Shown piece after piece: positions 18,807 through 29,811 of a stretch of 64,000 nucleotides of DNA; the stretch's first letter is position 1; every line of letters starts with the position of its first letter. This DNA is from Verrucomicrobium sp. (GTDB taxonomy: Bacteria > Verrucomicrobiota > Verrucomicrobiia > Methylacidiphilales > GAS474). Both the position numbers and the translations under genes were made by a program. The stretch lies in NCBI GenBank assembly GCA_028283855.1, contig JAPWJX010000001.1, positions 62,001-126,000 on the forward strand, in the 5' to 3' direction. Under the pieces are notes generated by a model. That model worked only from the letters and a program-made list of their open reading frames with translations. It did not search any database and had not been told where the DNA came from.

Positions 18807-20117
18807 ATGGAACTGGCCGCCTTCCTCGCCCCGCAGAAGCTGCTCCTTTGGGGATTGGGCAAGGAAGGGCTCTCCAGCTACCGCTTCCTGCGCCGCCATT
18901 TCCCGCAGAAGCCGCTGGCCGTGGCCGACGCGCGGCCGGAGATCCTCCGGGAAGACCCGCAACTAGCCGCCGACCGCCACGTCTCCTTCCTGCCGCAGGG
19001 GGAGGTTCCCGCGCGGCTGGCCGAGTTCGATCTGGTGCTGAAGGCTCCCGGCGTCCCCATCGCCGAGTTCGACCTGAGCGGGCGCACGGAGCGGATCAGC
19101 GGCCAGGCCGACCTCTTCCTGCGCTTCGCGCCGGGACGGGTCGTCGGCGTCACGGGGACGAAGGGGAAGAGCACCACCTCCGCGCTTCTTCATCACCTGC
19201 TGCGGCCTTCCCAGGGGGCGGCGCTGCGGCTCGGCGGCAACTTCGGCATCCCGCTTTGGGACTTCATCGAGGAGCTGGAGCCGGGTTCCTGCACCGTGGC
19301 GGAGCTTTCCTCCTACCAGCTGGAGACGGTCCGCCACAGCCCGGCCATCGCCGTCTGGCTCAACCTCTACGAGGAGCACCTTAACTACCACCGCACCTTT
19401 GCCGCCTATGCCGCGGCGAAGGCGAACCTGGCCCGCTTCCTCTCGGCCGACGGGCACCTGGTTTATTGGGATGGCGATCCCCGTCTGGCGGAAGCCATGG
19501 CCGGATTGCCCCGCCGGGCGCAGCGCCACGCCTTCAACGGGGACAGCCCGTTCCCGTTCCGCCAGCCCGCCCGGCTGCCGGGACGGCACAACCGGCTCAA
19601 CGCCCTGGCCGCCCTCACGGCGGCGCGGCTGGTCGGGATCGACGAGGCGACCGTCCAGGACTCCCTGGACAGCTTCCAGAGCCTGCCCCACCGCCTCGAG
19701 TATCTGGGGGAAGCCGAAGGCGTCCGCTATTACAACGACTCCATCTCCACCGTGCCGGAGGCGACCCTGGCCGCGCTGGAAGCCCTGCCGGAAACCCGCA
19801 CCCTGATCGTGGGCGGGATGGACCGGGGGATCTCCTACGACGGGCTGGCCCGGGAGCTGGCCTCCGGTTCCCTGCGGCGGCTCATCCTCCTGCCGGACAC
19901 GGGAAAGCGGATCGCCGCCCTCCTGCAAAAGCAGGGGGCGCTCGGTTTCGACGTGCGGGAGGCGAAGGACCTGGAGGAGGCCGTGGCGCTGGCGCGGGAC
20001 GGGGCGGGGCCGGGGGAGGTCTGCCTCTTTTCCCCGGCGGCATCGAGCTACCACCGGTACCGGAACTTCGAGGAACGGGGGGAAGCCTTCCGCGCCCTGG
20101 TGCGGGCAAAGGCCTAG
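18807..20117 (+). CDS. murD: UDP-N-acetylmuramoyl-L-alanine-glutamate ligase, probably MurD2 type (L-Glu)
   Basis: 436 residues, the Mur-ligase length. ATP loop VGVTGTKGKSTTSALL near residue 112, the NLYEEHLNYH central block and the NDSISTVPEATLAAL and SPAASSYHRYRNFEERG C-terminal blocks are clear. MurD joins glutamate to UDP-MurNAc-L-Ala in the cytosol. Canonical MurD uses D-Glu and has a DHLDRH-type motif and a SPACAS-type end; the deviations here, together with the adjacent murL, point to the L-Glu-specific MurD2 form. The amino acid specificity is an inference from context. Confidence 0.9.
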   Translation: MELAAFLAPQKLLLWGLGKEGLSSYRFLRRHFPQKPLAVADARPEILREDPQLAADRHVSFLPQGEVPARLAEFDLVLKAPGVPIAEFDLSGRTERISGQADLFLRFAPGRVVGVTGTKGKSTTSALLHHLLRPSQGAALRLGGNFGIPLWDFIEELEPGSCTVAELSSYQLETVRHSPAIAVWLNLYEEHLNYHRTFAAYAAAKANLARFLSADGHLVYWDGDPRLAEAMAGLPRRAQRHAFNGDSPFPFRQPARLPGRHNRLNALAALTAARLVGIDEATVQDSLDSFQSLPHRLEYLGEAEGVRYYNDSISTVPEATLAALEALPETRTLIVGGMDRGISYDGLARELASGSLRRLILLPDTGKRIAALLQKQGALGFDVREAKDLEEAVALARDGAGPGEVCLFSPAASSYHRYRNFEERGEAFRALVRAKA

Positions 20118-20121
20118 CGGC

Positions 20122-20982
20122 TTAGGAGTTGTCGCTCAGCCGGGAAAGGAGGGAGGCGTCCCCCTTGGCGAGCTGGGCGGCATAGATCTCGTCCAGCTTC
20201 TCGAGGTGGTGGCGCACGATGATGTCGTGGACCATGTCGAGGTAGCGGACATCGCCCGTGTAGCCGTCCTTAAACACGGCGCGGATGAACTCGATGCCGG
20301 TCTTCTTGCGGAAGGCGTCGTCGTAACGGCCGCTCGCCTTGAGGAAGGCGACGTAGCCGTTGAAACCCTCGCTCAGGGTCGGGTAGGCGCGGAAGTCGGC
20401 AATGGTCGGGATGACGCCGTCGTCCAGGGTAGCCATGTTCTGGGCGCGAGGGCCTTTCCAGTTGTTGAAAGCCTTGATGCCAAAGTAGTTGTGATAATTC
20501 TTCGCCAGTTTGCTCTGGCCGTAGCTGCTTTCCAGGATTGCCTGGGCCATGATCGCGGAGGCGGGAATCCCTTCCGTGATCTGAAGGCGGAGGGCTTCCG
20601 GCAGGGCTGCCTCAAAGAAGTGTTCCTGGTTGGCGTTGGAGGCGCTGGTGAAGACAAGGTTGAGCGCCCGGGCCATCGTGAGGATGTCACTGGTGGAGCT
20701 GGACTGGAAGCGGAGGAGGTTGGCGATCTTCGCGTCGCGCTCCGCAATGGCTTGGGCCTTAGCGGTTTCCATCTCCGCCATCTTTGAACGCTGCTCGACG
20801 AATTTCTCCAGGGCGATCTGGCCGACGCGGGTCAGGGAAAAGATGGCGACGAGGAGAAGGGCGGAAAAGGCGCACCAAAAAGCGTTCGAGACCAGGAGGG
20901 TGGTCCACAGGCCCACCTTGCGCGGCTTGGCCTTGTAGAAAGGCCGGCGCGCGATAACGTCGGTGAGGTCGATGCTTTGCAT
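20122..20982 (-). CDS. membrane-anchored glucosaminidase (FlgJ/Mannosyl-glycoprotein endo-GlcNAc-ase fold)
   Basis: 286 residues: a basic N-terminus, one membrane segment at about residues 25-50, a coiled-coil stretch (50-85), and a glucosaminidase domain from about 95 to 265. The catalytic Glu lies in AIMAQAILESSYGQSKLA and is followed by the fold-typical NYHNYFGIKAF. Such enzymes cut between GlcNAc and MurNAc in peptidoglycan; the single anchor places it on the periplasmic side. It is convergent with murD, 4 bases apart. A long G/C homopolymer pair lies about 40 bases upstream of its start. Confidence 0.88.
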   Translation of the reverse strand: MQSIDLTDVIARRPFYKAKPRKVGLWTTLLVSNAFWCAFSALLLVAIFSLTRVGQIALEKFVEQRSKMAEMETAKAQAIAERDAKIANLLRFQSSSTSDILTMARALNLVFTSASNANQEHFFEAALPEALRLQITEGIPASAIMAQAILESSYGQSKLAKNYHNYFGIKAFNNWKGPRAQNMATLDDGVIPTIADFRAYPTLSEGFNGYVAFLKASGRYDDAFRKKTGIEFIRAVFKDGYTGDVRYLDMVHDIIVRHHLEKLDEIYAAQLAKGDASLLSRLSDNS

Positions 20983-21019
20983 GGGGAGGAAGGGGTGAAC
21001 CTTGCTTTCCAGCTTAGGA

Positions 21020-21036
21020 GGGGGGGGGAGGGGGGG
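21020..21036. repeat. interrupted poly-G/poly-C tract upstream of the glucosaminidase gene
   Basis: Nine G, one A, seven G on the plus strand (poly-C on the coding strand of the glucosaminidase gene), 38-54 bases before its ATG at 20982. Such runs are prone to slipped-strand mispairing and could change promoter spacing. Confidence 0.8.
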
Positions 21037-21043
21037 TCAAACG

Positions 21044-21070
21044 GAAAAACCCCTTCTCCATCAAGGAGAA
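21044..21070 (-). terminator. predicted intrinsic terminator after the FHA/pyr operon
   Basis: On the minus strand stem TTCTCC, 5-base loop, GGAGAA, then GGGG and TTTTT. It lies 4 bases after the FHA stop and would end the long minus-strand pyrimidine transcript. Confidence 0.6.
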
Positions 21071-21073
21071 ACC

Positions 21074-21574
21074 CTATCCTTTGAGCGCCATCCAGAGGAA
21101 AAAGCCGACGCCGAGCGCCGCCAGCCCGCCCGCCCCGCCGAGGAGCAGCGGCCAGGGGGTGGCGTCCTGCCAGGGGTGCTTTACCTGCGGGGGCGGGGCG
21201 AAGTGGGCGGGAACGCCCCGGGAGGCCGATCCTTCCAGGGAGAGATAGGGATTAAGCGGGGGGAGGGGAAGGGTGGCGGGGGCGTGCTCCGACTCGTAGC
21301 GCAGCTCGATGTTCCCCAGGCGGAGGATGTCCCCCCGGCGCAGGGCGGCGTGCTGGACGCGCTCCCCGTTGATCCGGGTGCCGTTGGTCGAGTCCAGGTC
21401 GCGGATGGCGTAGTCGCCGTCGTCCCCCAGGACCAGCTCCGCGTGGCGGCTGGAGACGCTGGGATCGGGAATGGGGATGGCGTTGTCCGCGGCGCGGCCG
21501 ACGGTGACGCGGGGGCCGCTCAACTCAAAGATCTGGCCGTGCAATTCCGGGCTGACACAGAAGATCTTGGGCAT
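21074..21574 (-). CDS. FHA-domain protein with C-terminal membrane anchor
   Basis: 166 residues. The forkhead-associated phosphothreonine-binding domain covers about residues 5-90, with VTVGRAADNAIPI, SVSSRHAELV and DSTNGTRINGERV in the expected order. A Pro-rich linker follows, and a single membrane helix with a Leu/Gly/Ala core ends the protein (about 140-163). Thus a tail-anchored adaptor with its FHA domain in the cytosol, likely reading Ser/Thr phosphorylation; no kinase of that type is in the window. It is 4 bases after carA and looks like the last gene of the pyr operon. Confidence 0.9.
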   Translation of the reverse strand: MPKIFCVSPELHGQIFELSGPRVTVGRAADNAIPIPDPSVSSRHAELVLGDDGDYAIRDLDSTNGTRINGERVQHAALRRGDILRLGNIELRYESEHAPATLPLPPLNPYLSLEGSASRGVPAHFAPPPQVKHPWQDATPWPLLLGGAGGLAALGVGFFLWMALKG

Positions 21575-21578
21575 GGGC

Positions 21579-22771
<1,193 letters not shown>

Positions 22772-22784
<13 letters not shown>

Positions 22785-24091
22785 ACGATGTGGCCGCCCA
22801 CAATGGTATGGGTGGCCCGCCCGCGCAAGGGCATTTTGTCGAAGGGACAATTGCGGGAGAGGGATTCGAATTTTTCGGCCTCGACGGTCCATTCCAGGCC
22901 GGGGTCGATGATGGTCACGTCGGCGTCGGCGCCGGCGCCCAGGTGGCCTTTTTGCGCCTGGAGGCGCAGGAGCTTGGCCGGCTCCCAGGTGAGGAGGGCG
23001 ACGAAGCGGGGCCAGTCGACGACCTTCGGCTCGACGAGGGCCTTGATGAAGGTGGAAAGCTCCGTTTCCAGGCCGATGATGCCGAAGGGGGCGCGGTCGA
23101 ACTCGACCTCCTTTTCGTAGAGGCAGTGGGGGGCGTGGTCGCTGGAGAGGACGGTGATGGTGCCGTCGGCCACGCCTTCCAGCAGGGCCTGGCGGTCGCT
23201 CTCCGCCCGCAGCGGCGGGTTCATCTTGTAGCGGGTGTCGTAGCCCTGGAGGTTGGCGTCGGTCAGGAGGAGGTGGTGGGGCGTCACTTCGCCGGAGAGG
23301 GGGATGCCGCGCTTCCGCGCCTCCCGCACCAGGCGGACGCTGCCCGCGCTGGAGAGGTGCTGGCAGTGGATGTCGGCGCCGGTCATTTCCGCCAGGACGG
23401 CGTTGCGGCTCACGATGATCTCCTCCCCCACGGAGGGCCAGCCGCGCAGGCCCAGGACGGTGCTCCAGTAGCCCTCATGGGCCACGCCGCCGGCGGTCAG
23501 GGCGTAGTCCTGGCAGTGGTCGAAGACGGGGAGGTCGAACATCTTCGCGTATTCGCAGGCGCGGCGCATCAGCTCGTTGTTCTGGATGCAGCGGCCGTCG
23601 TCGGTCACCGCCACGACGCCCGCGCGCTTGAGGGAGCCGATGGGGGCCAGGGCTTCCCCCTCCATTTTCTGGGAGAGGCAGCCGGTGGTGTAGACGTGGA
23701 CGAAGGCTTCCGCCTCCGCCTTCTGCCGCATCCAGGCGATGGTGTTGGCGCCGTCGGCCACGGGGCTGGTGTTCGGCATCGCCACCACGGTGGTGAAGCC
23801 GCCGGCCGCCGCGGCGCGGGTGCCCGCGTGGATCGTCTCCTTGGCGGAGCCGCCCGGCTCCCGCAGGTGGACGTGGAGGTCGATGAGGCCGGGGGTGACG
23901 ATCTTGCCCGCGGCGTCGATCGTCTCCCACTTCGCCCCGGGATGGGCGGCGGGGTCGGCGACTTTGCCGTCCAGCAGATAGACGTCGCCCACGGCGTCGC
24001 GGCCGGAGGCCGGGTCGATGACGCGGCCGCCTTTGATAAGCAGGGCGCGGGACGGGGCGGTGCGGAAGGGGGGCGCGTCGAAAAGGATCAT
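22772..24091 (-). CDS. pyrC: dihydroorotase (class I)
   Basis: Zinc enzyme of the amidohydrolase superfamily that closes carbamoyl aspartate to dihydroorotate. 439 residues, as in class I (about 45 kDa) enzymes. Metal ligands in [12 protein letters not shown] (about residues 70-81), further His residues in DHCQDY and DIHCQHLSS, and the catalytic Asp in SSDHAPH. It overlaps pyrB by 4 bases and carA by 13 bases, consistent with translational coupling in the operon pyrR-pyrB-pyrC-carA. Confidence 0.97.
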
Positions 24092-25048
24092 ACGGAGACT
24101 CCCTGCGGGCCCGCGCCGCCGCCCAAAAGGTAGAGGACGGCCATGCGGACGGCCATGCCGTTGGTCACCTGTTCCAGGATGAGGGACTGGGCGCAGTCGG
24201 CCAGTTCGCTGGCCAGCTCCACGCCCCGGTTAATGGGGCCGGGGTGCATGATGAGGACGTCCTTTCGGCAGCGGCGGAAGCGTTCCGCCGTGAGGCCGAA
24301 GAAGGCGGTGTATTCCCCCAGGGAGGGGAAGAGGGCCTGCTGCTGCCGCTCGTGCTGGATGCGCAGGAGCATGAGGACCTGGCTTTCCTCCAGCACGGCG
24401 TCCAGGGAGTGGGAGACGCGGACGCCCAGCTCCCGGAAACGCTCCGGCAGGAGGGTGGAGGGGCCGACGAGGGTGACTTCCGCGCCGCTTTTCGTCAGGG
24501 CCCAGACGGTTGGAGCGGGCCACGCGGCTGTTGAGGATGTCGCCGATGATGGCGACTTTGAGGCCCCGCATGTCGGGGAAGCGTTCCCGGATGGTGAAGA
24601 GGTCCAGCAGGCCCTGGGTGGGGTGCTCGTGCGCGCCGTCGCCCGCGTTGACCACGCCCGCCTCCAGCCGCTCGGCCAGGAACTGGGCCGCCCCGGCGGA
24701 GGGGTGGCGGAGGATGAGGAGCCGGGTGCCGAGGGCCTGGAGATTGAGCGCGGTGTCCTTCAGCGTCTCCCCCTTCTTGAAGGAGCTTAGCTCGCTGTCG
24801 ATGGAGAGGACGTCGGCGGAGAGGCGGCCCGCCGCCAGCTCGAAGGAGGCGCGGGTCCGGGTGCTGGGCTCGACGAAGAGGTTCACGACGGTCTGGCCGC
24901 GCAGGGCGGGGACCTTCTTGATGGAGCGGGAGAGGATGTCCTTGAACGCCCCGGCGGTGTCCAGGATGAGGTCCAGCTCCCACTTCTCCATGTCCCGCAG
25001 GGCCAGGAGGTCCTTCCGTTTCCAGGCCGGGGCGGAGGCGGGGCTCAT
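24088..25048 (-). pseudogene. pyrB: aspartate carbamoyltransferase catalytic subunit, broken by a one-base frameshift
   Basis: PyrB joins carbamoyl phosphate and aspartate, the committed pyrimidine step. The first 180 codons hold [15 protein letters not shown] (carbamoyl phosphate loop) and [14 protein letters not shown]; after the SRVARSN segment the frame is lost. The remainder, with WALTKSG-like sequence, [11 protein letters not shown] and MHPGPINRG, continues in another frame to 24088. One extra C at about 24505-24512 (coding strand AACCGTC, where AACGTC would restore the frame) explains it. All catalytic residues survive on both sides and the flanking overlaps with pyrR and pyrC are intact, so a sequencing or assembly error is the likeliest cause; a true recent lesion is possible. 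Confidence 0.85.
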
Positions 25049-25581
25049 GGGCGGTGCCTTTCCACGGCGTCTGCGCCGTCGACCTCGGAGAGGCGCACCA
25101 CCACGTCGTCCTCCAGGGCGGTTTCGATCTTCTTGCCGATGAAGTCTCCCTGGATGGGGAGCTGCCGGTGGCCGCGGTCGACCAAGGCCAGCAGGCGGAT
25201 GGAGGCGGGGCGGCCAAAGTCGCCCAGGGCGCTCAGGGCGGCGCGGACGGTGCGGCCGGTGAAGAGAACGTCGTCGACCAGGAGGATGTGCCGCCCGGCG
25301 GCGTCGAAGGGGATCTCGCTGCGGTGGGGGATGGGCAGGCGGCGGTCCAGGTCGTCCCGGTGGAAGGTGACGTCGATCTGTCCGACCGGCGGGCGGAAGC
25401 CGGAGGCGGCCTCGATGCGGTGGGCCAGGCGGGTGGCGATCGTCACGCCGCGCGTGGGCAGGCCGACGAGGGCGAGGGAAGGAAGGGGATCAGTTTCCGC
25501 GGCGACGCGGGCGGCCAGCTCGGCCAAAAGACGGTCCAGAGCGGGGCCGTCCAGGAGTATCTCGGGGGGCCGGCTCAACAA
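25045..25581 (-). CDS. pyrR: bifunctional pyr operon regulator / uracil phosphoribosyltransferase
   Basis: 178 residues, the usual PyrR length. The PRPP-binding loop is [19 protein letters not shown] (about residues 98-116) and the [11 protein letters not shown] segment is family-typical. In Gram-positives PyrR binds leader RNA to attenuate pyr operons in response to UMP; the leader here is too short to show an anti-terminator, so the mechanism in this organism is open. It is coupled to pyrB (4-base overlap) and to the small upstream gene (7-base overlap). Confidence 0.93.
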   Translation of the reverse strand: MLSRPPEILLDGPALDRLLAELAARVAAETDPLPSLALVGLPTRGVTIATRLAHRIEAASGFRPPVGQIDVTFHRDDLDRRLPIPHRSEIPFDAAGRHILLVDDVLFTGRTVRAALSALGDFGRPASIRLLALVDRGHRQLPIQGDFIGKKIETALEDDVVVRLSEVDGADAVERHRP

Positions 25582-25874
25582 AGGAAGCCCTGGAGGACGT
25601 GGTGCGTCAGGGTGATGGCGGAGGACGCCGCCAAAAGGGCGGAAACGTTGGCGCTGCCTTCGCCGCGCTGATGCAGGAGAGTCTGCCGCTGGCGGCGCCA
25701 GCTGGCCCGGTGGTTCACTATCCAGTCAAGTAGCGCCTTCTCAAAGCCGACGTCGTATCCGGCTTTTTCGCTTTCGATCCACTTGTGGCGGAGGATTTCC
25801 TCCCGCTCCGCGAGGAACTCCTGGTACAGGGCCGAGTTCTTGAAGAGGCTTTCGTTATCTTTCTTAAGGTCCAT
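25575..25874 (-). CDS. small conserved-looking protein at the head of the pyr operon
   Basis: 99 residues from ATG 25874. The first 65 residues are charged and helical, with EREEILRHKWIESEKAGYD followed by a Trp-containing segment (ALLDWIVNHRASWRRQR). This part recalls the C-terminal end of DUF4032-type proteins, but I would not assign it. It overlaps pyrR by 7 bases and sits just behind a good predicted promoter, so it is the first gene of the pyrimidine transcript. Function unknown. Confidence 0.7.
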   Translation of the reverse strand: MDLKKDNESLFKNSALYQEFLAEREEILRHKWIESEKAGYDVGFEKALLDWIVNHRASWRRQRQTLLHQRGEGSANVSALLAASSAITLTHHVLQGFLC

Positions 25875-25903
25875 CAATCTGGAAACCGTGAAGGCTTCGC
25901 CCT

Positions 25904-25931
25904 AACCTAACGGACTGAAAAACGATGTCAA
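25904..25931 (-). promoter_or_regulatory. predicted sigma-70 promoter of the pyr operon
   Basis: On the minus strand a perfect TTGACA (25931-25926), a 16-base spacer and TAGGTT (25909-25904). The leader to ATG 25874 is about 25 bases. No PyrR-type hairpin is visible in it. Confidence 0.4.
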
Positions 25932-25956
25932 TCCGGGGAAGGGGGCTTGACTTAAA

Positions 25957-27026
<1,070 letters not shown>

Positions 27027-27030
<4 letters not shown>

Positions 27031-27656
27031 GAGGCAAGGCGCCCGGCGCCGCAGAGATGCTGGAGGGCCAGCAGAATGCCGTCTGAGGCCAGGTTGAGGT
27101 AGGAAAAGGCCGGGGTGAAGAGGAGCACCGCCATGATGCCCAGCGTCCACCAGAGGCCGGACTGCTCCAGCGTCTCGCTGCGGAAGCCGAAGACGTTGCG
27201 CACGATCGTCCAGCCGTCGAAAGGGGGGATCGGGATCAAGTTCAGGAGGGAAAGGAAGACGGAGACGTAGGCGAAGAGGTAGGCCAGCTTCTGCCACGGG
27301 GAGTGGGCCGGGATCAGCCAGGTCAGCACGGCGCAGGTGAGGAGGGCCACCAGCAGGTTGGCCAGCGGGCCGGCCAGGGCGATGAGGATCTCGTCCCGGC
27401 GCGGACGGCGCAGGTTGAGGGGATCGACGGGCACCGGCCGCCCCCAGCCAAAGAGTCCGCCGGAGAGGACCAGGATGTTCAGCGCCGGGATGATGATGGT
27501 GCCCAGCAGGTCGATGTGGCTGCGCGGGTCGAGGGTCAGCCGCCCCTCCTGCTCCGCCGTGTCGTCCCCCAGCCGGTAGGCGGCCCAGGCGTGCGCGGCC
27601 TCGTGGAAGGAGACCAGCGGGATGAACATCAGGAAAATGTAAAAGTGATCGAGCAT
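27027..27656 (-). CDS. site-2 protease family (M50) membrane metallopeptidase
   Basis: 209 residues from ATG 27656, chosen because it directly precedes the first membrane helix (MLDHFYIFLMFIPL). Zinc motif HEAAH in the first hydrophobic block and the second motif NLIPIPPFDGW, both diagnostic for intramembrane M50 proteases of the short, PDZ-less type. About five to six membrane segments. It is the first gene of a two-gene unit with mrp (4-base overlap) and is divergent from the NamZ-like gene with under 100 bases between starts. Substrate unknown. Confidence 0.92.
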
Positions 27657-27753
27657 TGGGCCGGGTTGGGGAAGGTGGAAAAATCCCGCCGGGTTGGCAA
27701 GCGGGAAGACTCGATTGACTCTCCTTTTGACTCCCACTACAAACGGGGCGCCT

Positions 27754-29811
27754 ATGCGCCTCTCTTACGCCCTGCTGCTCGCCGGCCTTTTTCTCCTTGG
27801 TCCGGCCTCTTCGTGGGCGGGTGAGGAGCTGGCCAAGCAGCCGGAGACGAAGGGCAAGACGGATGGCCCCGCCGTCCTGGCCGGCATCGACGTGCTGGAG
27901 GCCAACCATTTCCAGGGCCTGGAAGGCAAGCGCGTCGGCCTCCTGACGAACCAGTCCGCCGTCGACGGCCACGGCCTCTCCACCATCGAGGTCTTCCGCC
28001 GCGCGCCGAACGTGAAGCTCACCGCCCTCTTCTGCCCGGAGCACGGCCTCTACGGGGCGACGACGGCGGGCGCGCCCGTCCAGTCCAGCGTCGACGTGGG
28101 CACCGGCCTGCCCATTTACTCCCTCTACGACGACGCCCGCAAGCCCACGCCGGAAATGCTGAAGAACATCGACGTGATGGTCTTCGACATCCAGGACATC
28201 GGCGTCCGCAGCTACACCTTCATCAGCACCCTGGGCCTGGCCATGGAGGCCTGCGGCGAGGCCGGCATCGAGTTCTACGTCCTGGACCGGCCCAACCCCC
28301 TGGGCGGCGACCGCATCGAGGGCATGCCGCTCAACCCCAATTTCCGCTCCTTCGTCGGCATGTGGGACATCCCCTACGTCCACGGCATGACCGTCGCCGA
28401 GCTGGCCTGGATGATCCACGGGGAGAAGTGGATCAAGAAGCGCCCGCCGCTCACCGTCGTCCCCATGCGCGCCTGGCGCCGCTTCATGCAATGGGAGGAC
28501 ACCGGCATGGACTGGGTGCCGCCTTCCCCGCACATCCCCACCGTGGAAAGCGCCTTCGGCTACGCCGTCACCGGCCTCTGGGGCGAATTCCCCGACCTGA
28601 ACAACGGCGTCGGCTACACCACCCCCTTCAACCTCCTGGGCGCCGCCAAGCTCGATCCCTTTCCCCTGCAGAAGGCCCTCGCCGCGCGGGACCTGCCGGG
28701 CTTCGCCTTCCAGGCCGCCTATTACCGGCCTTACTACGGCCCGTCGAAGGACCTTCTCCTGGGCGGCGTCCGCGTCCTCTATAAAGACCGGGCCAAGGCC
28801 AACCTGATGCAGGGCGCCATGGTCTTGATGGAAGAGATGCAGAAAGCCTCCGGGCGCAACTTCTTCCAGTCCCTCACGCCGGAAAAGGCCGCCTTCTTCG
28901 ACAAGCTCTGCGGCGGTGATACCGTCCGCCTCCACTTCCTGGCGGGCAAGCCCGCGCAGGAGCTGGTCGACAGCTGGGAGCCCTACCTCCTCGACTTCCG
29001 CGCCCGCCGCGCCAAATACCTCCTCTACCGCAGCTACCTGCCCCTGGCCCATCCCGTAAAGGCCGCCCCGCACCAGGTGGCCAAGCCGGAGCCCGTGCCG
29101 CTGCCGACGCCGGCCAATCCGCCCGCCAAGGCCGCCGCCCCACTCCCGGTTCCCGTCTCCGAGGTTCCTCTGCCCGCGCCCGCCCCGGAACCCGTGGCGA
29201 AGGCCCAGGCCGTCCCCGAGCCGGTGGCCAAGGCCCAAGCCGTGCCCACCCCGCCGCCCGTGCCCAAGCCGAAGCCGGAAACGGTCAAGCGCGCCACCGC
29301 CGTGCCGCCCCCTGCGCCCCCTCCGGAGCCGGTCAAGAAGGCGATCGCCGCGCCCGCCATGCCCGCTCCCGCTCCGGCCCCGCAGCCCGTCGTCCCCGCC
29401 AAGCCCGTCACGCCGCCTCCGGCTCCGGCCCAGCCCGCCGTGACGCTGCCGCCGCCGGTCCCGCCCCCGGCCCCCACGCCGGTCATCATCGAGCCCGCCC
29501 CGCGCGCGCCCATGCCCGCCGCCACCGCGCCTGCTCCGGCTCCCGCACCCGTGGTTCCGGCCCCGGCTCCCGTCGTCCCGGCCACGCCGCCTCCGGCTCC
29601 CCGCCTGACGCCGCCCGCCGCCGCGCCGCGCCCGGCGGAGCCCACCGTCACCATCTTCCCGCCGCAGGTGATGAGCCCGCAGGCCCCGCTGCGCGGCGCG
29701 CCCGCCGACGGAGCCTCCGCGCCCGCCGCCGGCGGCCAGGTCCCTTCCACCAACGCGCCCGCGCCGACGATGGAGCCCCTCCCGCCGCCGCCTGACTTCA
29801 TCGGACAGTGA
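27754..29811 (+). CDS. DUF1343/NamZ-like exo-beta-N-acetylmuramidase with long Pro/Ala-rich tail
   Basis: 685 residues from ATG 27754. Signal peptide to about residue 23 (SSWAGEE). Residues about 40-425 match DUF1343, the family of Bacillus NamZ that removes MurNAc from the non-reducing end of peptidoglycan fragments: LLTNQSAVDGHG, FCPEHGLYGATTAGA, VFDIQDIGVRSYT, YVLDRPNPLGG and SPHIPTVESAF are all present. About 250 residues of Pro/Ala/Val/Lys-rich low-complexity sequence follow, with repeated KAQAVP and PAPAP elements, absent from NamZ. The tail could span the periplasm or cell wall. Its stop overlaps the RelE-like start. Confidence 0.9.
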   Translation: MRLSYALLLAGLFLLGPASSWAGEELAKQPETKGKTDGPAVLAGIDVLEANHFQGLEGKRVGLLTNQSAVDGHGLSTIEVFRRAPNVKLTALFCPEHGLYGATTAGAPVQSSVDVGTGLPIYSLYDDARKPTPEMLKNIDVMVFDIQDIGVRSYTFISTLGLAMEACGEAGIEFYVLDRPNPLGGDRIEGMPLNPNFRSFVGMWDIPYVHGMTVAELAWMIHGEKWIKKRPPLTVVPMRAWRRFMQWEDTGMDWVPPSPHIPTVESAFGYAVTGLWGEFPDLNNGVGYTTPFNLLGAAKLDPFPLQKALAARDLPGFAFQAAYYRPYYGPSKDLLLGGVRVLYKDRAKANLMQGAMVLMEEMQKASGRNFFQSLTPEKAAFFDKLCGGDTVRLHFLAGKPAQELVDSWEPYLLDFRARRAKYLLYRSYLPLAHPVKAAPHQVAKPEPVPLPTPANPPAKAAAPLPVPVSEVPLPAPAPEPVAKAQAVPEPVAKAQAVPTPPPVPKPKPETVKRATAVPPPAPPPEPVKKAIAAPAMPAPAPAPQPVVPAKPVTPPPAPAQPAVTLPPPVPPPAPTPVIIEPAPRAPMPAATAPAPAPAPVVPAPAPVVPATPPPAPRLTPPAAAPRPAEPTVTIFPPQVMSPQAPLRGAPADGASAPAAGGQVPSTNAPAPTMEPLPPPPDFIGQ

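Noticed and set aside
24230-24516. Programmed frameshift in pyrB
   Set aside because: No slippery sequence or stimulatory hairpin is seen and pyrB is not known to use frameshifting.
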